Shown here in pieces: positions 30,264 through 38,612 of a stretch of 45,926 bases of DNA. Origin of the DNA: Pseudovibrio sp. JCM 19062 (GTDB taxonomy: Bacteria; Pseudomonadota; Alphaproteobacteria; Rhizobiales; Stappiaceae). The notes under the pieces are model-generated. The model made no database searches and was not told where the DNA came from. It was given only the letters and a program-made list of their open reading frames with translations. The number at the start of each line of letters is the position of its first letter. The stretch's first letter is position 1. The position numbers and the translations under genes were made by a program. The stretch covers positions 1 through 45,926 of the forward strand of contig BAXV01000029.1 of NCBI GenBank assembly GCA_001310715.1, in the 5' to 3' direction.

Positions 30264-31520
30264 GTGGGCCGCATCAGTCATGCAATCAGGTTCGGTGCTC
30301 TCAGTTTTTTTTGTCTAGCATTTTCTCTCATAGTGGTTGTTAGGGCCAGTACGGCGACCTTCGCTCAAAGCACGGTATCGGTGGTATCTGATGCCCGTGT
30401 TGCTGGCGATATGGCACGGACGCGCTTTATTCTGGATATGGATGGTGAGGTTGGTTACGGCCTGTCGTTCCTGTCGCGTCCCTATCGGTTGGTGATTGAT
30501 CTTCCGTCTGTCTCTTTTAAATTTCCGAGCGAGTTTGTGCCGAAGGGTCGCGGGCTTGTGAAGTCGTGGCGGTATGGTTCCATTTCCAAAGGTCGTTCAA
30601 GGGTCGTCCTTGACCTGAATGCACCGGTTGCGCTGGATAAGACGTTCTTGTTGCCGGGTTTGCAGGGACAACCAACGCGGCTGGTTATTGATCTCACTGA
30701 ATCTTCTCCTGAACAGTTTGAGGCGGCTATTGGCAAGTCCATCGCGCAGACGCTGCCGGTGGGCGCAACTTCCTCCGTGCCACAAGGGCATGCGGTGGAG
30801 GAGCAGGCAAAAGCGGTTGAAAGCAATCTGCCGGTGATCGTGATCGATCCGGGTCACGGCGGGGTTGATTCAGGTGCTGTTGGCAGCAACGGCACTCTGG
30901 AGAAGGCGATCGTCCTGAATTTTGGTCGATTTTTGAAAGAGAAGCTGGAGAAGCTGGGATACTATGAGGTTTACCTAACCCGCGATGATGACAGGTTTAT
31001 CTCCCTTGGGAGACGCACCAAGCTGGCTCGGGGGAAGGGGGCTGACCTGTTTATTTCGATCCACGCAGATTCGATCACAAATGGGGCAGAGACCACCCGT
31101 GGGGCCTCAATTTACACACTTTCGGAAAACGCATCTGACCGGATGGCTGCGGCATTGGCGCGGCGGGAGAATTACTCTGATGTGATCGGTGGAGTGGATT
31201 TTTCCGATGAGCCAGAAGAGGTTACGGATATTCTTGTAGAGCTGACGCGCCGCGAAACAAAGAATTTTTCGATACATTTTGCACGATTGGTTGTTGAAGA
31301 ACTTAAAAGCGCCACAACGGTTATTAAAAATCCTCTCCGTGCTGCGGGATTTCAGGTGCTTAAAAGTCACGATGTTCCTTCTGTTTTAATCGAGCTTGGA
31401 TTTCTTTCCAATAATCTGGATGAGAAAATGCTAGGTTCGGATGAATGGAGGGAACGTGTGTCGGACGCGATTGTTCAGGCTACGAACAGTTTCTTTCGGG
31501 CCAAAATTGCGCGGCAATAG
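30264..31520 (+). CDS. amiC: N-acetylmuramoyl-L-alanine amidase with AMIN domain (AmiC-like)
   Basis: This periplasmic zinc amidase splits peptidoglycan at division. The frame is intact. I prefer GTG 30264, which has AGGGGAG 8 nt upstream; the upstream GTG 30255 abuts that site too closely. A signal peptide (IRFGALSFFCLAFSLIVVV, cleavage near TFAQ) is followed by an AMIN domain (residues about 40-145; TRFILDMDGEVGYG, RLVIDLPSVSF), which binds the septal wall, and an Amidase_3 domain. Zinc ligands are in VIDPGHGGVDSG, the following LEKAIVLNF (Glu) and FISIHADS, and the catalytic Glu is in VLIELGFLSN. An insertion between the domains carries a helix (ENASDRMAAALARREN) likely autoinhibitory, as in AmiC. 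The gene is divergent from rne and precedes mrcA. Confidence 0.95.
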   Translation: MGRISHAIRFGALSFFCLAFSLIVVVRASTATFAQSTVSVVSDARVAGDMARTRFILDMDGEVGYGLSFLSRPYRLVIDLPSVSFKFPSEFVPKGRGLVKSWRYGSISKGRSRVVLDLNAPVALDKTFLLPGLQGQPTRLVIDLTESSPEQFEAAIGKSIAQTLPVGATSSVPQGHAVEEQAKAVESNLPVIVIDPGHGGVDSGAVGSNGTLEKAIVLNFGRFLKEKLEKLGYYEVYLTRDDDRFISLGRRTKLARGKGADLFISIHADSITNGAETTRGASIYTLSENASDRMAAALARRENYSDVIGGVDFSDEPEEVTDILVELTRRETKNFSIHFARLVVEELKSATTVIKNPLRAAGFQVLKSHDVPSVLIELGFLSNNLDEKMLGSDEWRERVSDAIVQATNSFFRAKIARQ

Positions 31521-31788
31521 CTGTATGGTATGATTGTTTTTCAGGTGCTTATGTGTCGCGGCTGTAGTGGGATAAAGGCTAAGTTCTTGCCTCAGCTTTG
31601 CCATAATGAAAAGCGATTGAGTGCCAAACTGTAACAGTGAAGTCTGGATTCGATTCTGCTGCTTTCATTCCGGGCAAGACCTCTTGACCCAAAACGGGAA
31701 ATGCATCAGGAACGGCGTTTGAAACCGGCTCTGGAATGCTGGCTTCACGAAACAAACCTTCTTAGCGGGAAAGCAAACGAGCCCGAAT

Positions 31789-34234
31789 ATGAGATTATTT
31801 TTGAAGTTCATTGGATATCTCTTTGGGATTTCAGTTGTTCTGGGGCTAGTTGTAGCTGCCGGACTGTGGATTTATCTCAATGACATAACCAAGGATCTGC
31901 CAGATTATACTGCACTGAAGGACTACGAACCTCCAGTGATGACCCGCGTGCATGCTGCCGATGGCCATCTTATGTATGAGTTTGCGCGTGAGCGGCGTTT
32001 GTTTATTCCGATTCAGGCTATTCCGGATCGCGTCAAGCAAGCCTTCCTGTCTGCTGAAGACAAGAACTTCTATGAGCACATCGGTCTTGACCCCTGGGGG
32101 ATTGGCCGTGCGATGATTACTAACCTGCGTAATAGTGGTTCTGGCCGCCGTCTTGTTGGTGCGTCCACGATTACCCAGCAGGTTGCAAAGAACTTCCTTC
32201 TTACTGGTGAGCAGAAGTACGAGCGCAAGATTAAAGAAGCGCTTCTGGCGCTGCGTATTGAACAGGCTTACACAAAGGACGAAATTCTCGAGCTGTACCT
32301 GAACGAGATCTACCTCGGGGTTGGCGCCTACGGTGTTGGTGCTGCCTCCCTGATCCTGTTTGATAAATCTGTTCACGAACTTGATCTTGAAGAGATTGCT
32401 TATCTTGCAGCTGTTCCAAAGGCCCATCCAACTATCACCCATACCGTTACCGGGACCGCGCTATTGAGCGTCGTAACTGGGTAATCGACCGTATGGTTGA
32501 AAATGGATATGCCTCCGTTCAGGAAGGTATTGAGGCGAAAGCAAAGCCGCTGGAAGTGAAACTGCGTCCAACTGGTAACCTTGTCAGAGGCTCTGAATAC
32601 TTTTCGGAAGCGGTGCGCCGGGAACTTGCATCTCAATATGGCGAAGAGAAGCTTTACGAAGACGGCCTGTCCGTTCGCACCTCACTTGATCCTGATATGC
32701 AGCTGAAAGCGCGCAGGGCTCTACGTGACGGCTTGATCAACTTTGATCATCAGCGCGGCAAATGGCGCGGCCCGATCAGCACGATTGAGATTTCCTCCGA
32801 CGACTGGGGTGCCGCTCTCGACAAGGTTAAAACCTTGAATGATGTGCCTGAGTGGACGAGTGCTGTGGTGCTTTCCGTGAGTAACCAAAAAGCTGTTGTG
32901 GGTCTTCGCCCGGAACGGCTGGAGGACCAGAAGCTATCTACTGAGCGTGTGCGTGCGGATCTTTCTTTGAGTGACATGAGCTGGGCCCGTGTCGATGGCC
33001 GTGCTCCGCGGAATGTTCAGGAAGTGCTGAAACCGGGTGATGTGATTTATGTTCAGCGCATGGCGAGTGGCAAGTATGTGCTGCGTCAGGTTCCGGAAGT
33101 GTCCGGTGCGCTTGTGGCAATGGATCCACACACGGGCCGTGTGCTGGCACTGGTTGGCGGCTTTAGCTATGCAGACAGTCAGTTCAACCGCGCAACACAG
33201 GCCTGGCGTCAGCCTGGTTCCGTTTTCAAACCGTTCGTTTATGCAGCTGCGCTTGATAATGCTATACGCCATCCTCCGTGGTGCTGGATGCGCCGGTTGA
33301 GGTGGATCAGGGACCGGGTCAGGACCCATGGAAGCCGCAGAACTACGGTGGCAAGTTCTATGGACCTTCCACCTTGCGCACAGGTATTGAGCTTTCCCGT
33401 AACGTGATGACGGTTCGTCTTGCCCAGGATATGGGTATGGATCTGGTTGCCGAGTATGCGCGTAGCTTTGGTATTGATGACAATATGATGCCGGTGCTGT
33501 CCATGTCTCTTGGCGCAGGTGAAACCACAGTTATGCGTATGACTGCGGCTTACTCCATGATCGCCAATGGTGGTCGGCGGGTTAAGCGACCCTGATTGAC
33601 CGTATTCAAAACCGCTATGGTGAGACCATCTACCAGAATGATCAGCTGGTTTGTACCGACTGCTCTGGAGAGTATTGGATCATCAGGTCGAGCCTCAGCT
33701 TATTGATACTCGTGAGCAGGTGCTGGATCCGATGACTGCGTATCAGGTCACCTCCATGATGGAAGGTGTGGTACAGCGTGGTACTGCAACCAGCGTTAAG
33801 GCTGTTGGCCGTCCTGTTGCCGGAAAAACTGGTACGACCAACGATGAACGCGATGCATGGTTCGTTGGCTTTACACCTGAGCTCACCGTTGGCGTGTATG
33901 TCGGGTTTGATACTCCGCGCAAAATGGGTCGTGGTGCGACAGGTGGTGTGATTGCTGCGCCGATCTTCACATCCTTTATGGAGGATGCTTTGAAGGACAC
34001 TCCTCCTCTGGAGTTCCGTGTTCCAAATGGCCTGCGTCTGGTTTCCATCAATCGCCGCACTGGCCTGCGCGCAAGTGCGGGGGATCCGGGAACCATTCTG
34101 GAATCCTTCAAGCCGGGCACATCGCCGCCAGACAGCTATTCTGTCATTGGTTCCAGGATGAGATCGGGATCCGGCAAAATCTTTCCCCTGAGGCTGGGGA
34201 AGCGGTTATGACGGGAACTGGCGGACTTTACTAA
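31789..34234 (+). CDS. mrcA: Penicillin-binding protein 1A (five frame breaks)
   Basis: A bifunctional peptidoglycan glycosyltransferase/transpeptidase of the inner membrane. One N-terminal membrane helix (residues 1-25) is followed by the GT51 domain: [20 protein letters not shown] (catalytic Glu) and [14 protein letters not shown]. The transpeptidase motifs are SVFK (SxxK) in [21 protein letters not shown] in [12 protein letters not shown], and KTGTT in [20 protein letters not shown]. Breaks near 32430 (c), 33262 (g), 33585 (g), 33685 (g) and 34149 (g) are each healed by one base, giving [61 protein letters not shown] and SVIGFQDEIGI. After repair there are 817 codons, the normal size, ending at TAA 34232-34234. 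Confidence 0.95.
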
Positions 34235-34245
34235 AAACACTTTAC

Positions 34246-34288
34246 GGGCTGGCCACGCTAACTGCGTGGCAGCCCACAGTTTCTGTGG
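34246..34288 (+). promoter_or_regulatory. Tandem hairpins between mrcA and prfB
   Basis: GGGCTGGCCACGC-taact-GCGTGGCAGCCC (34246-34275, one bulged g) is followed at once by CCACAG-ttt-CTGTGG (34274-34288). There is no T-tract, so these may be an mRNA-stabilising or attenuating structure rather than a terminator. Confidence 0.5.
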
Positions 34289-34386
34289 TCTGACTGATTG
34301 CAGAAATGGATTGCTGCGACTATGTTCGCACCCAAGGCAGTGATATTAACTGCATGATTGTTTTTCAAAAAAAAGTGAGGTATCCG

Positions 34387-35518
34387 ATGCGCGCCGAAAT
34401 GGAGGCCATCGTCGACGAAATCAAGCAGGCCATAAGCCTGCTGAGGAGGCATCTTTGACTGGGACACAGCTCTTGTCCGTCTAGATGAACTCAATGCGCT
34501 TTCTGAAGACCCGGACCTTTGGAATGACCCGACGAATGCTCAGAAGCTGATGCGTGAGCGCCAGCAGCTGGATGACAGCATTGGCGGTGTTCGCAAGCTT
34601 GAGCAGGATCTTGCCGACAATCAGGAACTGATTGAAATGGGCGAGATGGAAGAAGATCAGTCTGTCGTTGATGAGGCTGAAGCTGCTTTGAAAGCTATGC
34701 TGGAACAGGTCAATAAACTGCAGCTGCAGTCTTTGCTTTCTGGTGAAGCGGACGGAAATGATACGTATATCGAGATCAACTCCGGTGCGGGTGGTACTGA
34801 AAGTCAGGACTGGGCCAGCATGTTGTTGCGGATGTATCGCCGTTGGGGTGAGAAGCACGGCTATAAGGTCGAGCTGATGGAATATAACGACGGTGAAGAA
34901 GCGGGCATCAAGTCTGCAACTTTGCTGGTCAAGGGTGAGAATGCCTACGGTTGGATGAAGACCGAAGCGGGTGTTCATCGTCTTGTTCGTATTTCGCCTT
35001 ACGATTCCAACGCGCGCCGCCATACGTCCTTTGCTTCCGTCTGGGTTTATCCGGTTATTGATGATAGCATCAATATCGAGATTAACGAAAGCGATTGCCG
35101 TATTGATACCTATCGCGCCTCTGGTGCCGGTGGTCAGCACGTGAACACCACTGACTCCGCTGTTCGTATCACGCACAATCCGACCGGTATTGTGGTTCAG
35201 TGTCAGAGTGAGCGTTCACAGCATAAAAACCGCGCAACTGCGTGGGATATGCTTCGTGCGCGTCTTTATGAGGCTGAGTTGCAGCGCCGCGAAGAACAGG
35301 CGAGTAAGGATGCTGCCTCCAAGACCGATATCGGTTGGGGCCATCAGATCCGCTCTTACGTTCTGCAGCCGTACCAGCTGGTGAAAGATCTGCGCACCGG
35401 TGTGGAAAGCACTGCGCCTTCTGACGTTCTGGATGGTGATCTGGATAAGTTCATGGAAGCGACGTTGGCGCACCGTGCCTTTGGCAACGCACCTGCTGCG
35501 GTTGAAGACCTAGACTAA
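34387..35518 (+). CDS. prfB: Peptide chain release factor 2 (programmed +1 frameshift)
   Basis: RF2 terminates translation at UAA and UGA. The ATG is at 34387 with GTGAGG 7 nt upstream. Zero frame reads [20 protein letters not shown] and stops at TGA 34456-34458. Shifting +1 at CTT gives [15 protein letters not shown] and an open frame to 35518, 376 aa in total. The hydrolysis motif GGQ is in [20 protein letters not shown]. The codon-recognition tripeptide is SPY ([15 protein letters not shown]) where E. coli RF2 has SPF. Its place after mrcA is usual for the order. A perfect terminator follows. Unlike every other break in this window, this one carries all elements of the RF2 autoregulatory signal. 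Confidence 0.98.
34444..34459 (+). promoter_or_regulatory. prfB programmed +1 frameshift signal
   Basis: AGG AGG CAT CTT TGA C: an internal Shine-Dalgarno (AGGAGG) three bases before the slippery CTT, then the weak stop context TGA-C. Low RF2 slows termination and ribosomes slip into the +1 frame, so RF2 controls its own synthesis. The layout is the same as in E. coli prfB (AGGGGG TAT CTT TGAC). Confidence 0.97.
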
Positions 35519-35540
35519 GCCAAAACTTGCGAAATCAATA

Positions 35541-35575
35541 AAAGAGCCCCGAAACTGAGTTTCGGGGCTCTTTTT
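35541..35575. terminator. Terminator after prfB
   Basis: A 16-bp arm beginning AAAGAGCCCCGAAACT pairs with AGTTTCGGGGCTCTTT; T and A runs on both sides make it potentially bidirectional. Confidence 0.95.
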
Positions 35576-35583
35576 GTTGTCTC

Positions 35584-35683
35584 GAGCATGTCGCGTTCAT
35601 ATGAATTCACGCAGTGAGCTCTAAGCGTTTATTTTCACGCGTATTCTTCTCCGAAAACCGGACCCACTTTTCGGGAATACGCT
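35584..35683 (+). repeat. 100-bp two-module interspersed palindromic element, copy 2
   Basis: It matches copy 1 (19587-19686) in the same orientation with five substitutions, four of them clustered in the tip of module A; module B (hairpin GCGTATTC...GAATACGC) is identical. It too sits between convergent genes, 8 bp after the prfB terminator and 10 bp from the stop of the M23 gene. Confidence 0.9.
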
Positions 35684-35693
35684 CTCGTGGTGC

Positions 35694-36980
35694 TTAAGGC
35701 AGGTTGAGAGCGATCTTCGTTTTTGGTTTGGGCTTGAAGATTGCAGCAAGTCTGTCGCCGGTGCGAATGTAATGCATTGGATTGACTGGTCGGCCGTTGA
35801 GGCGCACTTCGTAGTGGAGGTGAGGGCCTGTTGAGCGCCCAGTATTGCCAACCGTGCCGATAATATCGCCGATCTTGATGTGCTGCCCTTCGCTGACGAG
35901 CAGCTTCTGCATGTGAGCGAAGCGGGTTACGAAACCGTTGTCATGGACGATCTCTACTGAAAGGCCATAACCGCCGTTGTACCTTGAGAGCGCTACAATG
36001 CCTGAGCCGGTTGCTTTTATCGGTGTGCCACGACTGGCTCGGAAGTCTACGCCGGTGTGCATTGCGGTTTTGCCAAGGAACGGGTCCGTTCTTGGCCCAT
36101 ACGAGCTTGAGATATTGAAGCTGGTAAGTGGGCGCCCGAACGGCAGTGCCTTGACTTTTGCATTCAGCTTGATGCGTTGCTCAATCATGCGGCGCGCTGC
36201 GATCATGCTGGTGTCCAGATCTGCGGACCCGATATCCTGATAGATACCGCCAGCTGAAGAGTTCTGGGTATGCAATGCCGGATGTGCGATACCCGCCTTC
36301 TTAAGCAGGGTGAGGGTGCGCTTGACGTCCCCCAGTGCGGCTTGTGTGTATGCAATGAGAAGGCGACGGCCTTGCTCCTGTTTTGAAACGACATGCTTGG
36401 GGGCTGTTGCTGGTTGAGCGGAGGTATTGGTTTTGCCTGACAACGTGGCAAGAAAATCCAGCGGTGCCGCATTAAGGAGTTGGGGTGCGTATGACAGGGC
36501 GTTTGTGGATACTGCCGAAGCTCTCCGGCTCAGCGGCTTTCTCTTGGGTGAGGGCGGAATGGCTGACAGGAGCAGGTTTGACTGCTCGGCCAGTTGCACC
36601 AGTGCTTCAATGTTCTGGACTTGTTGTTCCAACAGCTCGTGCTGTCTGCTGTTTGCGGGGGGCAGCTCGGAGGTATCCTGATCCAACCGGCCGCGTAACT
36701 CTCCGAGCTGGAGTTTGAGATCCCGGATTTCGCTCTCATAGTTTTCGCGGAGCGTCCTTTCTCGGGATAATGTGGAGTTGAGGCGCATATCGTTGAGTGA
36801 TTGCTGAAAACCACTAGCTAATATTACGGATACTAATGCCGTAATGATCAGCCCGGCTATCCAGTAGGCAATGGGTGGAAGCAAGCGCAACTGTGATGTG
36901 ACGAGCGCGAACCGAATTGGTGTGCCCCACTTCAATTTCTTGTAATTACTCAGAAACTCACTGCAGCTAGAAATGTTCAT
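35694..36980 (-). CDS. M23 family (LytM-type) peptidoglycan endopeptidase or amidase activator
   Basis: The 428-aa frame is intact. A single membrane helix near residues 35-57 (YWIAGLIITALVSVILASG) anchors the protein, followed by a coiled coil (about 60-140; LRENYESEIRDLKLQLGELR, EQQVQNIEALVQLAEQ). The C-terminal M23 domain has the zinc ligands in MHTGVDFRA and HLHYEVRLNG, plus GYGLSVEIVHDNGFVTRFAHM. The first His ligand (HxxxD) and the HxH pair are present, so catalytic activity is possible; coiled-coil M23 proteins can instead activate amidases such as the one at 30264. The basic tail (FKPKPKTKIALNLP) is short. It converges on prfB, with a repeat element between. Confidence 0.93.
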   Translation of the reverse strand: MNISSCSEFLSNYKKLKWGTPIRFALVTSQLRLLPPIAYWIAGLIITALVSVILASGFQQSLNDMRLNSTLSRERTLRENYESEIRDLKLQLGELRGRLDQDTSELPPANSRQHELLEQQVQNIEALVQLAEQSNLLLSAIPPSPKRKPLSRRASAVSTNALSYAPQLLNAAPLDFLATLSGKTNTSAQPATAPKHVVSKQEQGRRLLIAYTQAALGDVKRTLTLLKKAGIAHPALHTQNSSAGGIYQDIGSADLDTSMIAARRMIEQRIKLNAKVKALPFGRPLTSFNISSSYGPRTDPFLGKTAMHTGVDFRASRGTPIKATGSGIVALSRYNGGYGLSVEIVHDNGFVTRFAHMQKLLVSEGQHIKIGDIIGTVGNTGRSTGPHLHYEVRLNGRPVNPMHYIRTGDRLAAIFKPKPKTKIALNLP

Positions 36981-37074
36981 CGCATGACCACTTGCTCAGT
37001 TTGCCCGCTGGAAAGGTTTCATTAAATACAATTAAAGTTTGTTATAGTTAATAAATCCTAACCGCAGTGTTTCA

Positions 37075-37958
37075 TCAGGTCAGCTTGATGAGCGGGCGGT
37101 AGAAGCCCGGAGTAAGGCCTGCTTCTGATCTTGCTCTGTCATTAAACGGGGGTTTAAGCGGCCCTTTGAAATGCTGCTTTACCAGTTGCTGGAAGCGTGG
37201 CTCAGGGCGAACGCGGTGCCTGTCACACATGAAGCGGAACCATTTTGCACCATAGGCTACATGGCCTTTTTCATCATGGTAAATGACTTGGAGGACTTTT
37301 GCTGTTTCCTCATCGCCGGTCGCATTGGCCTTTTCAATCATGGATGGAGTGATGTCGAGGCCGCGGGCTTCAAGCACGAGGGGGATGATGGCAAGACGGG
37401 CAGTCAGGTCTTTGCCTGTCGACTGGGCAGCCTGCCAGAGACCGTCGTGGGCGGGTAGGTCGCCATAGGAGTGACCAAGCCTTGCAAGCCTGTCTTGGAT
37501 GAGAGTGAAGTGCTTTGCCTCTTCAAGGCCGACACGCACAAAATCATCGTAGTAGGAACGGGGCATAGCACGTGGGTGAAGCGGCCAATCAGATCCCAAG
37601 TGAGATCTATGGCGTTGAGTTCGATGTGCGCTATTGAATGGAGCAGGGCGACCTTGCCGTTCTTGCCACCCACGGCACGCTTTGGCATGTCCCTTGGCGG
37701 AAGCAGTTCCGGTTTTTCCGGTCGGCCCGGCCGGTCTGGCATGGGTTTTTCGCCAGTGCCACGGGAAATGGAAAAGGCGCCTTTAAACCATTGATTTGCA
37801 ACGTAGTATGCAAGCGCTACTTTTAATTCCAGATCGGGTGTTTCTAGGATCTGGCGGGCGCCATCCCTCAGAGACTTCACGCTGGTATTTTCGGGGAGAG
37901 ACAGATGCGCTTGCCCTGCAAACGCATCTGCTTCGTTGTTGCCCGGTGTTTTTGGCAT
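37075..37958 (-). CDS. DUF455 ferritin-like protein (one frame break)
   Basis: Members have a ferritin-like helical bundle, and some are linked to tRNA hydroxylation (MiaE-like), but the function of this group is not settled. Likely metal ligands are visible: HIELNAIDLTWDLIGRF, VGLEEAKHFTLIQDRL and VIYHDEKGHVAYGAKWF, each with the E/H spacing of the fold. The frame breaks near 37566; one c (gtgctatg to gtgcctatg) restores FTHVPMPRSYYDDFVRVG and a 294-aa protein. It lies 5 bp downstream of bcp on the same strand, so the pair is probably one operon. Confidence 0.85.
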
Positions 37959-37963
37959 TTTTA

Positions 37964-38458
37964 CTAACTCAGACTTTTTAGTTCCTCCAAGACCTTTTCG
38001 ACGTGGCCGGGAACGCGGACCTTGCGCCAGATCTTGGCAATCTTGCTGTCTTTATCAATGAGAAATGTGGCGCGTTCAACTCCCATGTACTTCTTTCCGT
38101 ACATGTTCTTTTCCACCCAGACGCCATAGGCGTTGCACACCTCTTTTTCGGTATCGGATCCGAGTGTGACAGTAAGGCTGTGTTTCGCCTTAAACTTGTC
38201 ATGCTTTGATGGTGTATCAGGAGAAATGCCGATGATCACGGCATCGTGCTTTTTGAACTCTGCTGCGTGTTCGGTAAAGGCAATTGCCTCTTTGGTGCAA
38301 CCGGGCGTGTCATCTTTTGGATAAAAATACACAACCACTAACTGACCAATTTGTTCTGATAGGGTGAATTGTTCTTGAGAATCTGTGGGTAGGGTGAAAT
38401 CCGGTGCAGGCATGCCTTCCAGCTGTGAGGAGGGTGTTGCATCTTTCGTGTCAGGCAT
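37964..38458 (-). CDS. bcp: Thioredoxin-dependent thiol peroxidase (Bcp/PrxQ)
   Basis: Bcp reduces hydroperoxides with thioredoxin. The 164-aa frame is intact. The peroxidatic cysteine is C54 in YPKDDTPGCTKEAIAF (38278-38299). E. coli Bcp has a resolving Cys five residues later (CTVQAC); here that position is Ile/Ala, so this is either a one-Cys enzyme or uses C108 (EKEVCNAYGVW). The PrxQ patterns GISPDTPSKHDKF and ERATFLIDKDSKI are present. It is upstream of and nearly abuts the DUF455 gene, and is divergent from the AsmA-like gene with about 150 bp of shared promoter DNA. Confidence 0.94.
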   Translation of the reverse strand: MPDTKDATPSSQLEGMPAPDFTLPTDSQEQFTLSEQIGQLVVVYFYPKDDTPGCTKEAIAFTEHAAEFKKHDAVIIGISPDTPSKHDKFKAKHSLTVTLGSDTEKEVCNAYGVWVEKNMYGKKYMGVERATFLIDKDSKIAKIWRKVRVPGHVEKVLEELKSLS

Positions 38459-38578
38459 TCTTATTTGCTCCTGGGGTGCCAGTTGGTCTCTCGGGACGGT
38501 ACTTTTTTGTGTATGGTGCGATTAAGCAATTTATCTTGCGGAGCACCTTTGATCACGCAATGCTAGCGCAGGTTATGA

Positions 38579-38594
38579 TTCGAGAAAACTCGAA
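38579..38594 (+). promoter_or_regulatory. Small hairpin in the AsmA-like gene leader
   Basis: TTCGAG-aaaa-CTCGAA, a perfect 6-bp stem ending 18 nt upstream of the proposed ATG at 38613. Confidence 0.35.
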
Positions 38595-38612
38595 CGTACC
38601 ACTAAGACAGGG

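Noticed and set aside
31789..34234. Reading mrcA as a pseudogene or as a multiply recoded gene
   Set aside because: Each break is healed by one base in a short run, all catalytic motifs survive, and none has a recoding signal such as that in prfB.
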